From positions 1-46,731 of the forward strand of contig JAACWB010000010.1 in assembly GCA_009992215.1 (NCBI GenBank): 46,731 nucleotides of DNA, written 5' to 3'. Shown in pieces: positions 36,162 to 46,560 of this stretch (its first letter is position 1; the number at the start of each line of letters is the position of its first letter). The translations under genes were made by a program, and so were the position numbers. Under the pieces are notes generated by a model, which worked only from the letters and a program-made list of their open reading frames with translations, was not told the origin of the DNA and searched no databases. This DNA comes from an archaeon (GTDB lineage: Archaea; Nanobdellota; Nanobdellia; Pacearchaeales; GW2011-AR1).

Positions 36162-37892
36162 ATGGCAAATAGTAACATTATTAACGTACTTGGTCTTTCA
36201 CATACTGGTCATCTAGGAACAAGCACTGAATCTGGCGGCTCTGGCATACCAGTAGGTGCAGTTCCAATTAACGAATTTAGACGCTCGTTTAATTTAGGCA
36301 GTATGAGAATAGCAGAATTGAAACCTGCTAAAGACCCGTTTTTTACAATAGCATCTAAGTTTCGTAGTGAACCAACAGATGACCCCGAGTTTAAACGCTT
36401 AGAGAAAAGAGAAATCTGGCATCGCAGATATGCATTCGCAATTAGCAATGTGGTAAAAGAAAATAACTATAATTCATTAAGATTATTAGATGTTGATGGA
36501 GCAGGTGTAGACGCACAACAACTTGCATTAGCAGTTGTTACTGTAGATGCAGATTTTGTACCAACAAGTGGTGGAACATCTAAAGATGTTACAGTAAATT
36601 CTTACTTGAATTTATTCTTAACAACTGATTATGATGTTGAAAAAGGTAACATTACTCCTACTAGAAAAAACTATGCAGGAACCAATGAAGCAAATGCTTA
36701 TTTAACAGCAGCAGCTGGTAAGCCTAATTTCTTCTTTGTTAATCAAACTGTTCAAATTCCTGTTTCTTATGTAAAAGGTTCTGACCAAATTGTATCAGAT
36801 TTAGGTTATTTGAATTGTATCATCAAAAGAGTTGCTTACGATGGTAATTATGCTGAAGTTACATTCAAAGTTCTTAGCATGAAACCTTCTTGGGCTGCTG
36901 GATTAACCTCAACAACTGAAGATACTTCTTATTTCCTTACATATGGTCTTGGTTCTCCAGGTGTTATTTATAGTAGCACAACTGATAATGTATTTATTGA
37001 TGCTAGAAGTTTAGCTGTATCTATTACATCATCAACCATTCGTAAAGAAGATAGAATTACCATTATTGGTTCTGCTTTCTCAGAAGGTTCTGGATTACCA
37101 GATACTAGTTACTCTGATAAGTATTCAGATAATTATGGCTATACTCAAATCTTTAAATCAGATTTGTCTATGAGTGGAACAGCTCGTGCAACAGTATTAA
37201 AATTGCGCCCAAATGAGTTTGCTCATAATTGGGAAAAAACAATGTTGTTACATAAAAAAGATATTTCTAAAGCAGGCTTCTGGTCTGTAAGAAGTAAACA
37301 AGAGACTGGAACAACAAAGAATACATCTGGTTCAAATATTTACAGAACTACTGAAGGATTAGTAGATTATGTAATGAATAATGGTTGGGTATTCCAATTG
37401 AATTCAACTGATGGATATGATAATTTCTTAGACCAGTTCTCTGAGATTATGAATCCTGAAATTGGCAATGACGAAACTAACTTGTTAATCCATGTTAATA
37501 CTAATGTATTTAACTGGTTTAGCAGACTAGGTTCTGGTAACTTTTTTCAAAACACATTTGCTGGAGCTAATATTCCATTCAGAAGTGAAATATCTGTAAT
37601 CGGTCGTAAGACTATTAGCGGATTAAACATTACTGAACTCTCTACTCCTCATGGAACAATGAGAATGATAAGAGATATTAACTTGGATGGTACTTATGTG
37701 AAAATGATTGCTGTAAACTACAGTAACGTATCATATAGACCATTAAAAGGTAATGGATTTAATCGTGACACAAGTGTTTACATGGGAGTACAATCTCTTG
37801 AAAATACAGGTGTTGATGCTCAAACAGATTTAGTGCAAACTGAAGCTGGGTTTGATTTTAGATTAGGTGAAACATTCGCAATGTGGATTTAA
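36162..37892 (+). CDS. major capsid protein
   Basis: 576 aa after scaffold; position and composition typical of MCP. Confidence 0.75.
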   Translation: MANSNIINVLGLSHTGHLGTSTESGGSGIPVGAVPINEFRRSFNLGSMRIAELKPAKDPFFTIASKFRSEPTDDPEFKRLEKREIWHRRYAFAISNVVKENNYNSLRLLDVDGAGVDAQQLALAVVTVDADFVPTSGGTSKDVTVNSYLNLFLTTDYDVEKGNITPTRKNYAGTNEANAYLTAAAGKPNFFFVNQTVQIPVSYVKGSDQIVSDLGYLNCIIKRVAYDGNYAEVTFKVLSMKPSWAAGLTSTTEDTSYFLTYGLGSPGVIYSSTTDNVFIDARSLAVSITSSTIRKEDRITIIGSAFSEGSGLPDTSYSDKYSDNYGYTQIFKSDLSMSGTARATVLKLRPNEFAHNWEKTMLLHKKDISKAGFWSVRSKQETGTTKNTSGSNIYRTTEGLVDYVMNNGWVFQLNSTDGYDNFLDQFSEIMNPEIGNDETNLLIHVNTNVFNWFSRLGSGNFFQNTFAGANIPFRSEISVIGRKTISGLNITELSTPHGTMRMIRDINLDGTYVKMIAVNYSNVSYRPLKGNGFNRDTSVYMGVQSLENTGVDAQTDLVQTEAGFDFRLGETFAMWI

Positions 37893-37896
37893 CCTG

Positions 37897-39456
37897 ATGA
37901 CTTTATTAGAAAAAATAAAGCTATTATATCCGAACAATAATTTGAATGCCATTTCCTTTATGGAGGTGGCATTCAATTATGTTTTATCGAATATACCATT
38001 TTCGATATTAAAAGGTCATTCTTCAAAAGTAAATATAACATCTGATGGGGTTCAAGTTAGATTTTTTTACGATAATGTAGTTAGAGGGAAAAGAAAATGT
38101 ACTCAAATAGAAAATTGTTTTGTTGAATTAGCATCATATGATGAATCTGAACATTATAGAACTTCTTACAATCCTGGATTTTATATTGAAAATGGATTAT
38201 TAAAAGTTCTACCTGCTCCTACGGTTAAAGAGAATGCTTATTTCTTTACAATAACAATTCCTACATTAAATTCAAATACATTAAATACTGACATAACTTT
38301 TGGGGAAAACATATTAAACTGTATTTTATTATATACTGCATTTTTAATATCTAATAATGACTTAACAGTTATTAATCATGCTGAATTAAAAAGTATAATA
38401 TCAAGCATATCTGATAGTATATCTATAATAATATCAGACATAAATAATGTAGAAATAGAAAAGCAAATATATACATCTAGCTATACAAAACCTGATGATA
38501 TAAATGTCGATGTTGACATTGCAGACTTTGCAGAAACTATAGAAACATTTAATTTAAGTTTATCTGAGTTTTTAAAAGAAATTGATTTTGACATTACAGA
38601 ATTAGCAATACCTGATATAGCATTTCAAGATTTTGAATATGACTTTTCATTTAATATTCCAACTGAGCCTATTATAAATTTAACAGAAGCTGAAGCTCAT
38701 TTAGCAAATGCTCAATCAACAATAGGTACATTATTATCTTCTGATAGTCTTAATGCTTCATTTTGGCTTAGTGACGAAGACCCCGAAATGGTTAATAGTG
38801 CGGTATCAATTGCAAGTTCTCATTTGGCAATAGCTAAAACTGTATTAGAAAAAAATTCATCTTCATACAATACATATAATCAAATGATTAATACACAGTA
38901 TGGAAAATTGAAATTAAATATTGATAAATACATATCTGAGATAGATGCCCAAGTTAAGAATACATCATTAAAGATACAGACTTATCAATCAAAATTGCAA
39001 TCATATGTTTCTAAGTCTAATTCTAATTTACAAAGAGTACAAGCTGAGATACAGATATCTAATGATACATTGCAAAAAGAATTAAGTACAAAACAGTTTG
39101 AATTGACTGTTTTTAAGAGTAATTTAGAGAAACTATTAGCATCTTTAAATTTAAAGTTTCAAAAATATCAGTCTGATTTAGGATTGTATGTACAAGAAAA
39201 ACAAATTGAATTACAACTTTATTCATCAAGAATACAAGAAAATATTCAGTTAGTTAATGCTAATATGTCTTTAATTCAAATAAAAAGTAGCCAAATTCAA
39301 TCATTGTCTTTGTTGTTTCAGTCTGAATCTGCTAATTATCAAATTGCAGAAAAAACAAGCATGCAATTATATCAAAGATACATAGAACAATTTAATGCAA
39401 TCGTAGGAGTTGTAAATGAAGGTAGAGAACCTACTAGAGATAGTAGAAAAGGATAA
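37897..39456 (+). CDS. virion structural protein with long coiled coil
   Basis: ORF track begins 37867 inside the MCP; MTLLEKIKLLYPNNN start at 37897; repeated QxxL heptads. Confidence 0.6.
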   Translation: MTLLEKIKLLYPNNNLNAISFMEVAFNYVLSNIPFSILKGHSSKVNITSDGVQVRFFYDNVVRGKRKCTQIENCFVELASYDESEHYRTSYNPGFYIENGLLKVLPAPTVKENAYFFTITIPTLNSNTLNTDITFGENILNCILLYTAFLISNNDLTVINHAELKSIISSISDSISIIISDINNVEIEKQIYTSSYTKPDDINVDVDIADFAETIETFNLSLSEFLKEIDFDITELAIPDIAFQDFEYDFSFNIPTEPIINLTEAEAHLANAQSTIGTLLSSDSLNASFWLSDEDPEMVNSAVSIASSHLAIAKTVLEKNSSSYNTYNQMINTQYGKLKLNIDKYISEIDAQVKNTSLKIQTYQSKLQSYVSKSNSNLQRVQAEIQISNDTLQKELSTKQFELTVFKSNLEKLLASLNLKFQKYQSDLGLYVQEKQIELQLYSSRIQENIQLVNANMSLIQIKSSQIQSLSLLFQSESANYQIAEKTSMQLYQRYIEQFNAIVGVVNEGREPTRDSRKG

Positions 39457-39691
39457 ATCTATTTACAATATAGATAGAAGAACTGCTATAATTCACTTAA
39501 ATGATGCATTAAGAACTATAGTTGAATCAGAAAATCTTGAACATGAAAAGATAATTGATGATTTTGATGAAAATAAAATAAAACTAAATGCTGAAATAAT
39601 TAGACTTAATTATATTGGCATTGGAATAGATGATGTTTATACTGAAATAGAAGGTGCTTCTGATGTTAGATTTATTAACAAAAGCGAATAG
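39416..39691 (+). CDS. head-tail adaptor-like, N-terminal part
   Basis: ORF track; see frameshift finding at 39680-39683. Confidence 0.45.
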   Translation: MKVENLLEIVEKDKSIYNIDRRTAIIHLNDALRTIVESENLEHEKIIDDFDENKIKLNAEIIRLNYIGIGIDDVYTEIEGASDVRFINKSE

Positions 39692-40040
39692 ATATAAATA
39701 CAGAGTTACTCAAAATAGAGAACTGTATCTATATGAGTATAATGAATCTACATGTTCATTTGAGAGAATGATGAATTTTGATAGCTTATCTGGATATAAA
39801 TTATTGTTAAACTTCATTGGATTTAAAAGAGTTTCTTTTGATGATATGGAAGATGAATTAGAGATTCCAGAAAAGTATATCATGAGTATTGTTTATTACA
39901 TCAAAGCAAAGGTATTTCTTGAAAACGGAGACATTGAAAAACATAATTATTATTATGGCTTATTTAATGCTGATTTAAGAACTAAAAGAAATACAGTTAA
40001 AACTGTTAAATCTGAACCTTCTGAATACTCATTAAGGTAA
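39654..40040 (+). CDS. head-tail adaptor-like, C-terminal part
   Basis: RYKYRVTQNRELYLYEYNEST...LEIPEKYIMSIVYYIKAKVFLENGDIEKHNYYYGLFNADLR resembles podoviral adaptor C-termini. Confidence 0.5.
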   Translation: MLLMLDLLTKANRYKYRVTQNRELYLYEYNESTCSFERMMNFDSLSGYKLLLNFIGFKRVSFDDMEDELEIPEKYIMSIVYYIKAKVFLENGDIEKHNYYYGLFNADLRTKRNTVKTVKSEPSEYSLR

Positions 40041-40043
40041 AAT

Positions 40044-40586
40044 ATGACAAAGTCTAAAATAAAAAGATTAGTTGAAAATAAAAAAAAATATATATCATCA
40101 GACACTGAAAAATCTTTATATCTAATGATAGATTGTTTTGATTTTAATAATTTTTCAGAAGAATCTTTTAGTAATTTATTTTCAATTTTTAATTCTATTA
40201 AATCTGAATTAAGTTCAGATGAAGAACGATACCTAACAGAAATATTCCAAAAAATATTCGTTGAAGAATCTAGTGCATTTATTATTTTTTGTTACAATGG
40301 TGTTGATTTAGAGTTATTACTTACAAAGCAAATTGGTGATAACTGGGGTGGTTACGTTGTAACAGCAAGAGAAGATTCTTCTAAATTGTTATTATCTGAG
40401 ACTTTACTAGGAGATAATAATACCACACAAACGATTTTTCTTAATAACATAGATTTAACATCTAATCTTATCTATAAAATAAAAATAGGTTTAGAGTTAG
40501 GAACAGAACCTACTGGAGATGTTGAAAGAATTGTTGATTCTTTTTATTTGCTTATTAAAGACTATGGAGCTGATTTAATAGTATGA
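40044..40586 (+). CDS. hypothetical virion protein
   Basis: ORF track, 180 aa in the structural operon. Confidence 0.55.
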   Translation: MTKSKIKRLVENKKKYISSDTEKSLYLMIDCFDFNNFSEESFSNLFSIFNSIKSELSSDEERYLTEIFQKIFVEESSAFIIFCYNGVDLELLLTKQIGDNWGGYVVTAREDSSKLLLSETLLGDNNTTQTIFLNNIDLTSNLIYKIKIGLELGTEPTGDVERIVDSFYLLIKDYGADLIV

Positions 40587-40846
40587 TAAATATTGAACAA
40601 GTAAATAATAATTTAGAATCTATTAGTAAATTAAATTTTTCTTTAGAATCTATTAATAATTTAACTATTTCTTTAGAAAATATAGAACACGTTTTAGTTA
40701 TGAATAAACCATTTTTAAATGTTCGCGCAGGTAGCGAGGATTATTACGCAGGCAATGAATTTATTTTAGCTGGTAATGATGGTGATTTTAATTTACAAAC
40801 TTATCCTATAACAAGATTACAGAATATAGAGGTACTTAATGGCTAG
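40583..40846 (+). CDS. small hypothetical virion protein
   Basis: ATGA overlap with the upstream gene. Confidence 0.55.
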   Translation: MINIEQVNNNLESISKLNFSLESINNLTISLENIEHVLVMNKPFLNVRAGSEDYYAGNEFILAGNDGDFNLQTYPITRLQNIEVLNG

Positions 40847-43709
40847 TAAAGTTCCAGAATTTACAACAACAGCTATCGCTAATGTAGGTGTGCCAGCTTC
40901 GCAAGATACAATTAAGGCAGCTACAGATAAAACAAATGAAGCTATAAAACAAATAGCAAACTTAACTGAACAGTTTAATTTGTTAGTGCCGGAGAGTATT
41001 AAAGTTTTTAATAAAGTTGAAGATTTACGTGGGTTTATACCAACAGTAGATGGTTCGCAAATACAAGCACAAACTAAAGGGTATTATACAAACGGAGATG
41101 GTGGCGGAAATACATTTTATTGGGATTCTACTAGCGAATTGGTTGATAATGGATATAATGTTGTAAAACCAAATAGTTACATTCAAGGAGTAGATTCTGG
41201 TAGATGGTTACGAATAGGTAAGACAGGTATTTTATTATCTGGTAGAGATTTAGGTGGCATTTCGCAACTTTCAACTACTCCTGAAATTGACAGAGAAGAT
41301 TTTGCAGTAATTTTAAATAAATTTTTTAATAAAACTATTGCAGGTATTACAACAGGTTCTCGTAGTTTAGACATTACAGGTGATTATTTTTTAACTCCCG
41401 ATGCAGCTATTTTTACTAATTTTAATTCATGTGTTTTACGAGCGACAGGAATAGGGTTTAGTAGTGAATTGAGAGCGATAAATAATACAGAAGGTGCTTT
41501 TTTTACAATTGGGTATTATGACCCAACTTTAGATGAAGAAGGCGAGCCTATTGGATATTCAGCTTCTCAATCTTCGATAATTGAAAGAATGACTTTTGCT
41601 TTAGAAAATGGAATTAATCAAGGTGCTATTAAATTTATAGGTAAAAACAATATATTAGACCTACAAAATATAAATGTTAGACAAGTTGGGACTGGCGGAT
41701 ATGCTATAACTAACGACTCTGCTGATACACTTTTTCAAGAAATTTATTTACGAAGATTAGAAGTAAATGGATTTGTAAATACAGGATATAATAATGATTC
41801 TTACGGTGTAAAAATTTACCCAACAGGCAATATTGAGTTTTATCAATGTAACATAGAAGCAGTAAAAACGGCTATTTTTGCACGTTATCAAAGACAAGGC
41901 TCTCTAGTTATAAATGGTGGACATTTTGAACGTAATTTATTGGTTCTTGATGTTGATGGTTGTGAAGTTCATTTTAAAAACGCAGAAGTCGGCTATGGGA
42001 TGTTTTGGCTAGGTAAAAGTTGCCATTCTGGAGATTTGAATATTTCTCGTTTTAGTTCTGATGTAAAATTTAAAAATGGAATTATCGATAATGGATTTGG
42101 TAATAAAATTTATTCACCAGCATTTTTATATAGAGACACTAAAGGTCAAGGGAATAACGGAATTAATAAGTCTGGAAAAGAATGGTTGTTTACTAGAAAC
42201 ATTGAAACAGACCCATTGTTTTATAATGGTGTTACAGTAAATGGATGGATTTCAACCAAAACAACTAAAATAATTACTTTAGAAAATAATGTTATCACGA
42301 CAGGAGAAATAGTTGTAACTATTGATGGAAGCGATTACACAACAGTTACAACAAATGCAAATACTCCTACCGAGATTGCAACTTTATTTGTATCGAATCA
42401 TTCTGCTACAATATTATCTAATCATGGATTAACTGTAACTAACTTATTAGGCGTTATATCTATGATATATGAAGATGGAATAGATATTCCTTCTGATAAT
42501 TTTGAAATTAGTGTGGTGTTTAATACATCAACAGGAATTACAGCTACTGTAACTTCATCTAATAACACAGTAAGTTTAAGTACAATACAAATTTCTGCTC
42601 CTAGAACAAATGGAAGAGCCTTGTCTCTATATGCACCTTCTGCAAACGGAGCGGTACAAAAAGAATATTCTATTGAAACAACTAAAGAATATTGTTTATG
42701 TGTTGGAGTAGCTTATAGTTCATCATCTTACAATAACACAAAAATTGAAGTTAGAGATGGTGATAATACTCTTATATTTTCTGAATTATTAGATAATATT
42801 CTTACTAAAAATAGTGTTGGGCATTCATTTACTTTTTTTAAAAAATTGCTTCCTGCTAATGCGACAGGGATAGCAAAAGTTAGAATTGTTCAGACAGAAG
42901 CAGATAATTATGCAACGATTCCTTTAGTATTATTAGTTCCATCTGATATTACACAAGGGCTTATTGCTGGAGAAGACAGTACAACAGGTTTAGGAGCAGA
43001 TATTGTTTATAACAAAGCAATCACAACAGGAAATAAATTAACAATAAGCATTCCTAGCAATAGCAATGGTAGAGCAATAGTTCGTTTTAAGGCAAGTAAG
43101 ACAGGGTCTGATGTTTATTTTACAGCAGATAATGATACAAACTCTATCAATTCTTATGGGTATTTCCCAATTTTAGGTGATGAAAGAGAATACACATTTG
43201 TTTTACCTAAATATCCATCGGCTATTCAATTTTTTAATTTTTCAGATACGCCATCTAATTTATCAATATCGGAATTGAGCGTGCATTATTTGCCTTATGA
43301 AGAAACATCTGGTACAGGTTCGTTTATTTATCAAACAGGTCAAACGGTACAAAAAGCAGATTCGGGATTTGTTGAAATAGGAACAACATCTGGTAATAAT
43401 AAAACTATTATAACAGCTAAGTTTCCTGACAAAACAGGATTTTTAGCAATAAAATTAATGCTTTTAGGAAGCGGTAATGATTATTTTGAAGGAACTATAT
43501 TTATTAGAAAATCATCTGGTGTTATTACAGACCCAGATAATATGATAATACATGAATTAGTAGATTTGCCATTAAGCAGATATTCTATTGATTTTAATAA
43601 ACTTTCAGAAACAGCCGTAGAAATACAAATAAGTAATACAAGAACACAAAGCTTTACAACATTTTTCTATGATGTATATACAAATAATGTAGTAAGTATA
43701 GAATTATGA
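40839..43709 (+). CDS. tailspike/tail fibre with beta-helix-like region
   Basis: KVFNKVEDLRGFIPTVDGSQIQAQTKGYYTNGDGGGNTFYWDS...SGRWLRI tailspike N-terminal signature; right-handed-helix-like centre. Confidence 0.8.
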   Translation: MASKVPEFTTTAIANVGVPASQDTIKAATDKTNEAIKQIANLTEQFNLLVPESIKVFNKVEDLRGFIPTVDGSQIQAQTKGYYTNGDGGGNTFYWDSTSELVDNGYNVVKPNSYIQGVDSGRWLRIGKTGILLSGRDLGGISQLSTTPEIDREDFAVILNKFFNKTIAGITTGSRSLDITGDYFLTPDAAIFTNFNSCVLRATGIGFSSELRAINNTEGAFFTIGYYDPTLDEEGEPIGYSASQSSIIERMTFALENGINQGAIKFIGKNNILDLQNINVRQVGTGGYAITNDSADTLFQEIYLRRLEVNGFVNTGYNNDSYGVKIYPTGNIEFYQCNIEAVKTAIFARYQRQGSLVINGGHFERNLLVLDVDGCEVHFKNAEVGYGMFWLGKSCHSGDLNISRFSSDVKFKNGIIDNGFGNKIYSPAFLYRDTKGQGNNGINKSGKEWLFTRNIETDPLFYNGVTVNGWISTKTTKIITLENNVITTGEIVVTIDGSDYTTVTTNANTPTEIATLFVSNHSATILSNHGLTVTNLLGVISMIYEDGIDIPSDNFEISVVFNTSTGITATVTSSNNTVSLSTIQISAPRTNGRALSLYAPSANGAVQKEYSIETTKEYCLCVGVAYSSSSYNNTKIEVRDGDNTLIFSELLDNILTKNSVGHSFTFFKKLLPANATGIAKVRIVQTEADNYATIPLVLLVPSDITQGLIAGEDSTTGLGADIVYNKAITTGNKLTISIPSNSNGRAIVRFKASKTGSDVYFTADNDTNSINSYGYFPILGDEREYTFVLPKYPSAIQFFNFSDTPSNLSISELSVHYLPYEETSGTGSFIYQTGQTVQKADSGFVEIGTTSGNNKTIITAKFPDKTGFLAIKLMLLGSGNDYFEGTIFIRKSSGVITDPDNMIIHELVDLPLSRYSIDFNKLSETAVEIQISNTRTQSFTTFFYDVYTNNVVSIEL

Positions 43710-44566
43710 ACATACTACTTTTTAATTCTACATTAAAACGCAAAGCTAATAAAGCTGAAAGAGCGTACAGGAATCATGTAAGTGAATTTGGTGGAATTAT
43801 TCAAGATACTGATTTTGTTAATAGGTTTTATACTGAATCACTTCGTAAATATGGAAAAATACCTGATTCAGTATATTCTGAATTAGGTGGTATAGAACTT
43901 AGTGATAATGGTGAAGCTGGAATTGGTGTGAGAACTATTTTTGACTTAAGCCCTGACCACTTAGATTTAGTACAAGATATAGCATCTAATCAAGCATTAT
44001 GGGAAGATAACCCTAATACAGGACTAAAAGGAATATTCTTTGATGGGATAGATGATGTTTACGAAACAGAATTAACATTTAAATATAGTTCTATTGGTGA
44101 ATATTCTGTTTATTTATTATCTAAACAAGATAGTTCTGCTGTTGATGTTCAAGTCCCATTTTTATTATTGTCTGAAAATGCTACTGTTTTTAAATCTGAA
44201 ACAACTCTTTATTTTAAGAATATATCAAGTGTATTTAGAATAAATGGTAGAAGATTATCTTCAAATGTAGCATCTGAAGCTTCTGCTTCAGTTGGCATAG
44301 CAGCAAACAAAGTAAAGTATAATGATTTATTTTGTGTAAATAACTATCCTGAAAATAATCAGTTGGTTGCCTTTAATTCTACTGTTAATTTTAAAACATT
44401 TACTTCATCTGGTCTTATAAATGATAGTAAAAATAAAATCATAAAATTATCAGGCACAAGTTTTAAGGGATTTTCATCTGTTTTAGTAATTGATAAAATA
44501 GCTTTTACATCAGTAGATAGAGATTTCTATAAAACATTAACAGATATTTATTACGATAAAACATGA
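43706..44566 (+). CDS. LamG-like/receptor-binding accessory protein
   Basis: GLKGIFFDGIDDVYETELTFKYSSIGEYSVYLLSKQ, concanavalin/LamG-type start; follows tailspike. Confidence 0.5.
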   Translation: MNILLFNSTLKRKANKAERAYRNHVSEFGGIIQDTDFVNRFYTESLRKYGKIPDSVYSELGGIELSDNGEAGIGVRTIFDLSPDHLDLVQDIASNQALWEDNPNTGLKGIFFDGIDDVYETELTFKYSSIGEYSVYLLSKQDSSAVDVQVPFLLLSENATVFKSETTLYFKNISSVFRINGRRLSSNVASEASASVGIAANKVKYNDLFCVNNYPENNQLVAFNSTVNFKTFTSSGLINDSKNKIIKLSGTSFKGFSSVLVIDKIAFTSVDRDFYKTLTDIYYDKT

Positions 44567-44796
44567 TAGCAAAATTTAACAATGTAGAAGATGCTGAAAT
44601 TTATGAAGCATCTGTACACTTTTACTTACAAAGTTTTAATACAAAAAAAAATCCTAATAAATATAAAGCCGCTAGATGGTCAAATGTTCATAAAATTGAA
44701 TCTTTTTTTTATGTACCAATACATCCTAATATAGAAGTACAATTACCGCATGAAATTGTAACAAGAATACCTTATATAGAAGAAGAATTTATATGA
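44563..44796 (+). CDS. hypothetical protein
   Basis: ATGA overlap with the upstream gene. Confidence 0.5.
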   Translation: MIAKFNNVEDAEIYEASVHFYLQSFNTKKNPNKYKAARWSNVHKIESFFYVPIHPNIEVQLPHEIVTRIPYIEEEFI

Positions 44797-44882
44797 AAGC
44801 ACGCGTTTATACTAATTTCTTTTATGTATTATCAGTTTTAGCTTGCTACATACTAAATGCTCTTTTATACATTTTATTTTAA
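44793..44882 (+). CDS. 29-aa single-TM micro-ORF (not in ORF track)
   Basis: MKARVYTNFFYVLSVLACYILNALLYILF*; ATGA overlap with 44796 stop. Confidence 0.45.
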   Translation: MKARVYTNFFYVLSVLACYILNALLYILF

Positions 44883-44901
44883 CAAAACAGAAAGATGAAT
44901 T

Positions 44902-45249
44902 ATGAGTTTAATTACTAAACAAATTAATATTTTAAATGCAGAAACAACATCTGAGGCATTATCTGCTTCTGAGGTATATGATTGCATCCCATTTATTATT
45001 TATTGCCCATCTATAGTTACAGATACGTTAATGCGCATTCATGTAGAAAATCCTGTTACAGGAGAATTTTACGCATTATCTGAAACTAATGGAGCAGACA
45101 GTCCAATTACTATTTCTGCAAATAAACATATTCCATTAGATATTAATGTAGCTCGTGTATTGCGTTCTAAAAACTTTAAATTAGTTACAGAAACAGCACA
45201 AGGACAATTAACTACATTTGTAATTGAATATCAAAAAGTAGAGTTTTAA
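44902..45249 (+). CDS. hypothetical virion-associated protein
   Basis: ORF track, 115 aa. Confidence 0.55.
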   Translation: MSLITKQINILNAETTSEALSASEVYDCIPFIIYCPSIVTDTLMRIHVENPVTGEFYALSETNGADSPITISANKHIPLDINVARVLRSKNFKLVTETAQGQLTTFVIEYQKVEF

Positions 45250-45250
45250 A

Positions 45251-45424
45251 ATGGCTTATAAAATATGTGTAAGGTGTAAGTCTAATTACTATGCAGACTA
45301 TTATAATCCTAATAGACATTACTATTACAATAAACACATTTTTAGCTATTGCACAAATAGTGAAAATTCAAAACCTGGTCAATTTTATCAAGATAAAAAA
45401 GGTAATTACATACAAAAGAAATGA
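45251..45424 (+). CDS. 57-aa Cys/Tyr-rich protein (not in ORF track)
   Basis: MAYKICVRCKSNYYADYYNPNRHYYYNKHIFSYCTNSENSKPGQFYQDKKGNYIQKK*; ATGA overlap with the DUF5675-like gene. Confidence 0.5.
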   Translation: MAYKICVRCKSNYYADYYNPNRHYYYNKHIFSYCTNSENSKPGQFYQDKKGNYIQKK

Positions 45425-45909
45425 TTTTCACAATTGAACAACATCGTATTGGTTATAAACCACAATCTACATTAGGAGAAGTAATTTTACCTGTTCCACG
45501 AATAGGTAGATTTTGCTATACATTAGAAGATACTGTTAGAGGAGATGGAATAAAAGTAGCTAAGTTTACTGCTATTCCAGCATTAAAATATAACGTAGGT
45601 ATTCGTTATAGCAACTCATTTAAACGTGATGTATTGGTATTATATACTAAAATTATAGAACGCAATGGTTATAAAGAGTATGTTATTGAACATAATGGAA
45701 TTACATTTACTTATGTATTAGTACATGGTGGTAATACTATTCATCATAGTGATGCTTGTATTCTTGTTGCCTATAATGCTATTACTAATGAAGAAGAATA
45801 TAAGATTCAACTTACAGTAGAAAAAGATTTATTTGATATAGTATCTTCATGGATAAAAGCAGGAGATACCGTATATTGGAATATAACTAACAAATCACAG
45901 AAAAGTTAA
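45421..45909 (+). CDS. DUF5675-like protein, lysis candidate
   Basis: FCYTLEDTVRGDGIKVAKFTAIPALKYNVGIRYS...VHGGNTIHHSDACILVA, DUF5675-type HGGN/CILV pattern; next to holin-like ORFs. Confidence 0.6.
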   Translation: MIFTIEQHRIGYKPQSTLGEVILPVPRIGRFCYTLEDTVRGDGIKVAKFTAIPALKYNVGIRYSNSFKRDVLVLYTKIIERNGYKEYVIEHNGITFTYVLVHGGNTIHHSDACILVAYNAITNEEEYKIQLTVEKDLFDIVSSWIKAGDTVYWNITNKSQKS

Positions 45910-45911
45910 AA

Positions 45912-46229
45912 ATGACACAATTCTTAAAACCAATAATAACACTTATCCCAACAGTAATTAAACTGTTTAAAAAACAGACCCCTAAAGTTGGAAATAAAAT
46001 AGCAAACGCTGGAATTAAATTATTAACAGGTGGATTAGCGGCAACTGGTTCAGCTTCTTTAATAGATGCTAGTTCTCTTGATAATATAACAGCTTTAGTT
46101 GTTGCAATTACTCAGATGTTAGGTGCATTATCTGCACTTGTAGGTACAATAGCTATTGCTGTTGGTAAATCTCAAATAAAAGAAAATCCAGATGTTGTTA
46201 TAAATGGAGGCAATTCAGATGGAAATTAA
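45912..46229 (+). CDS. holin-like membrane protein
   Basis: Two hydrophobic stretches, LLTGGLAATGSASLI and ALVVAITQMLGALSALVGTIAIAV. Confidence 0.5.
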   Translation: MTQFLKPIITLIPTVIKLFKKQTPKVGNKIANAGIKLLTGGLAATGSASLIDASSLDNITALVVAITQMLGALSALVGTIAIAVGKSQIKENPDVVINGGNSDGN

Positions 46230-46548
46230 TTATTTTATTGATATTTTAATTACCTTATCTGGTGGTATAATATCAATATCTCTTGCTATTATTGCATTTT
46301 TCCTAGTAAATTATTTCAAATCTTCTGAAAATAATGTTAATCAATTACATGATAAAGATGAAATTATGGATAGAGAAATAAATGTACTGAAATCAGATAT
46401 TGCTCAAGCAAATACTGTTATTAAAAGTAACAGAGAGTTTCTTGAACATAGTGTATCATTACAGAACTCATTCTTAAGAGAACAAGTAGAAACACTTAAG
46501 ACTGAAATGAGAATTGGTTTTAAAGCAATAGAAAATAAACTGAAATAA
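46219..46548 (+). CDS. membrane-anchored coiled-coil protein (spanin-like or lysis accessory)
   Basis: MEINYFIDILITLSGGIISISLAIIAFFLVNYF TM then coiled coil; MEINY start at 46219 preferred over 46204. Confidence 0.5.
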   Translation: MEINYFIDILITLSGGIISISLAIIAFFLVNYFKSSENNVNQLHDKDEIMDREINVLKSDIAQANTVIKSNREFLEHSVSLQNSFLREQVETLKTEMRIGFKAIENKLK

Positions 46549-46560
46549 CTATAAAATGAA

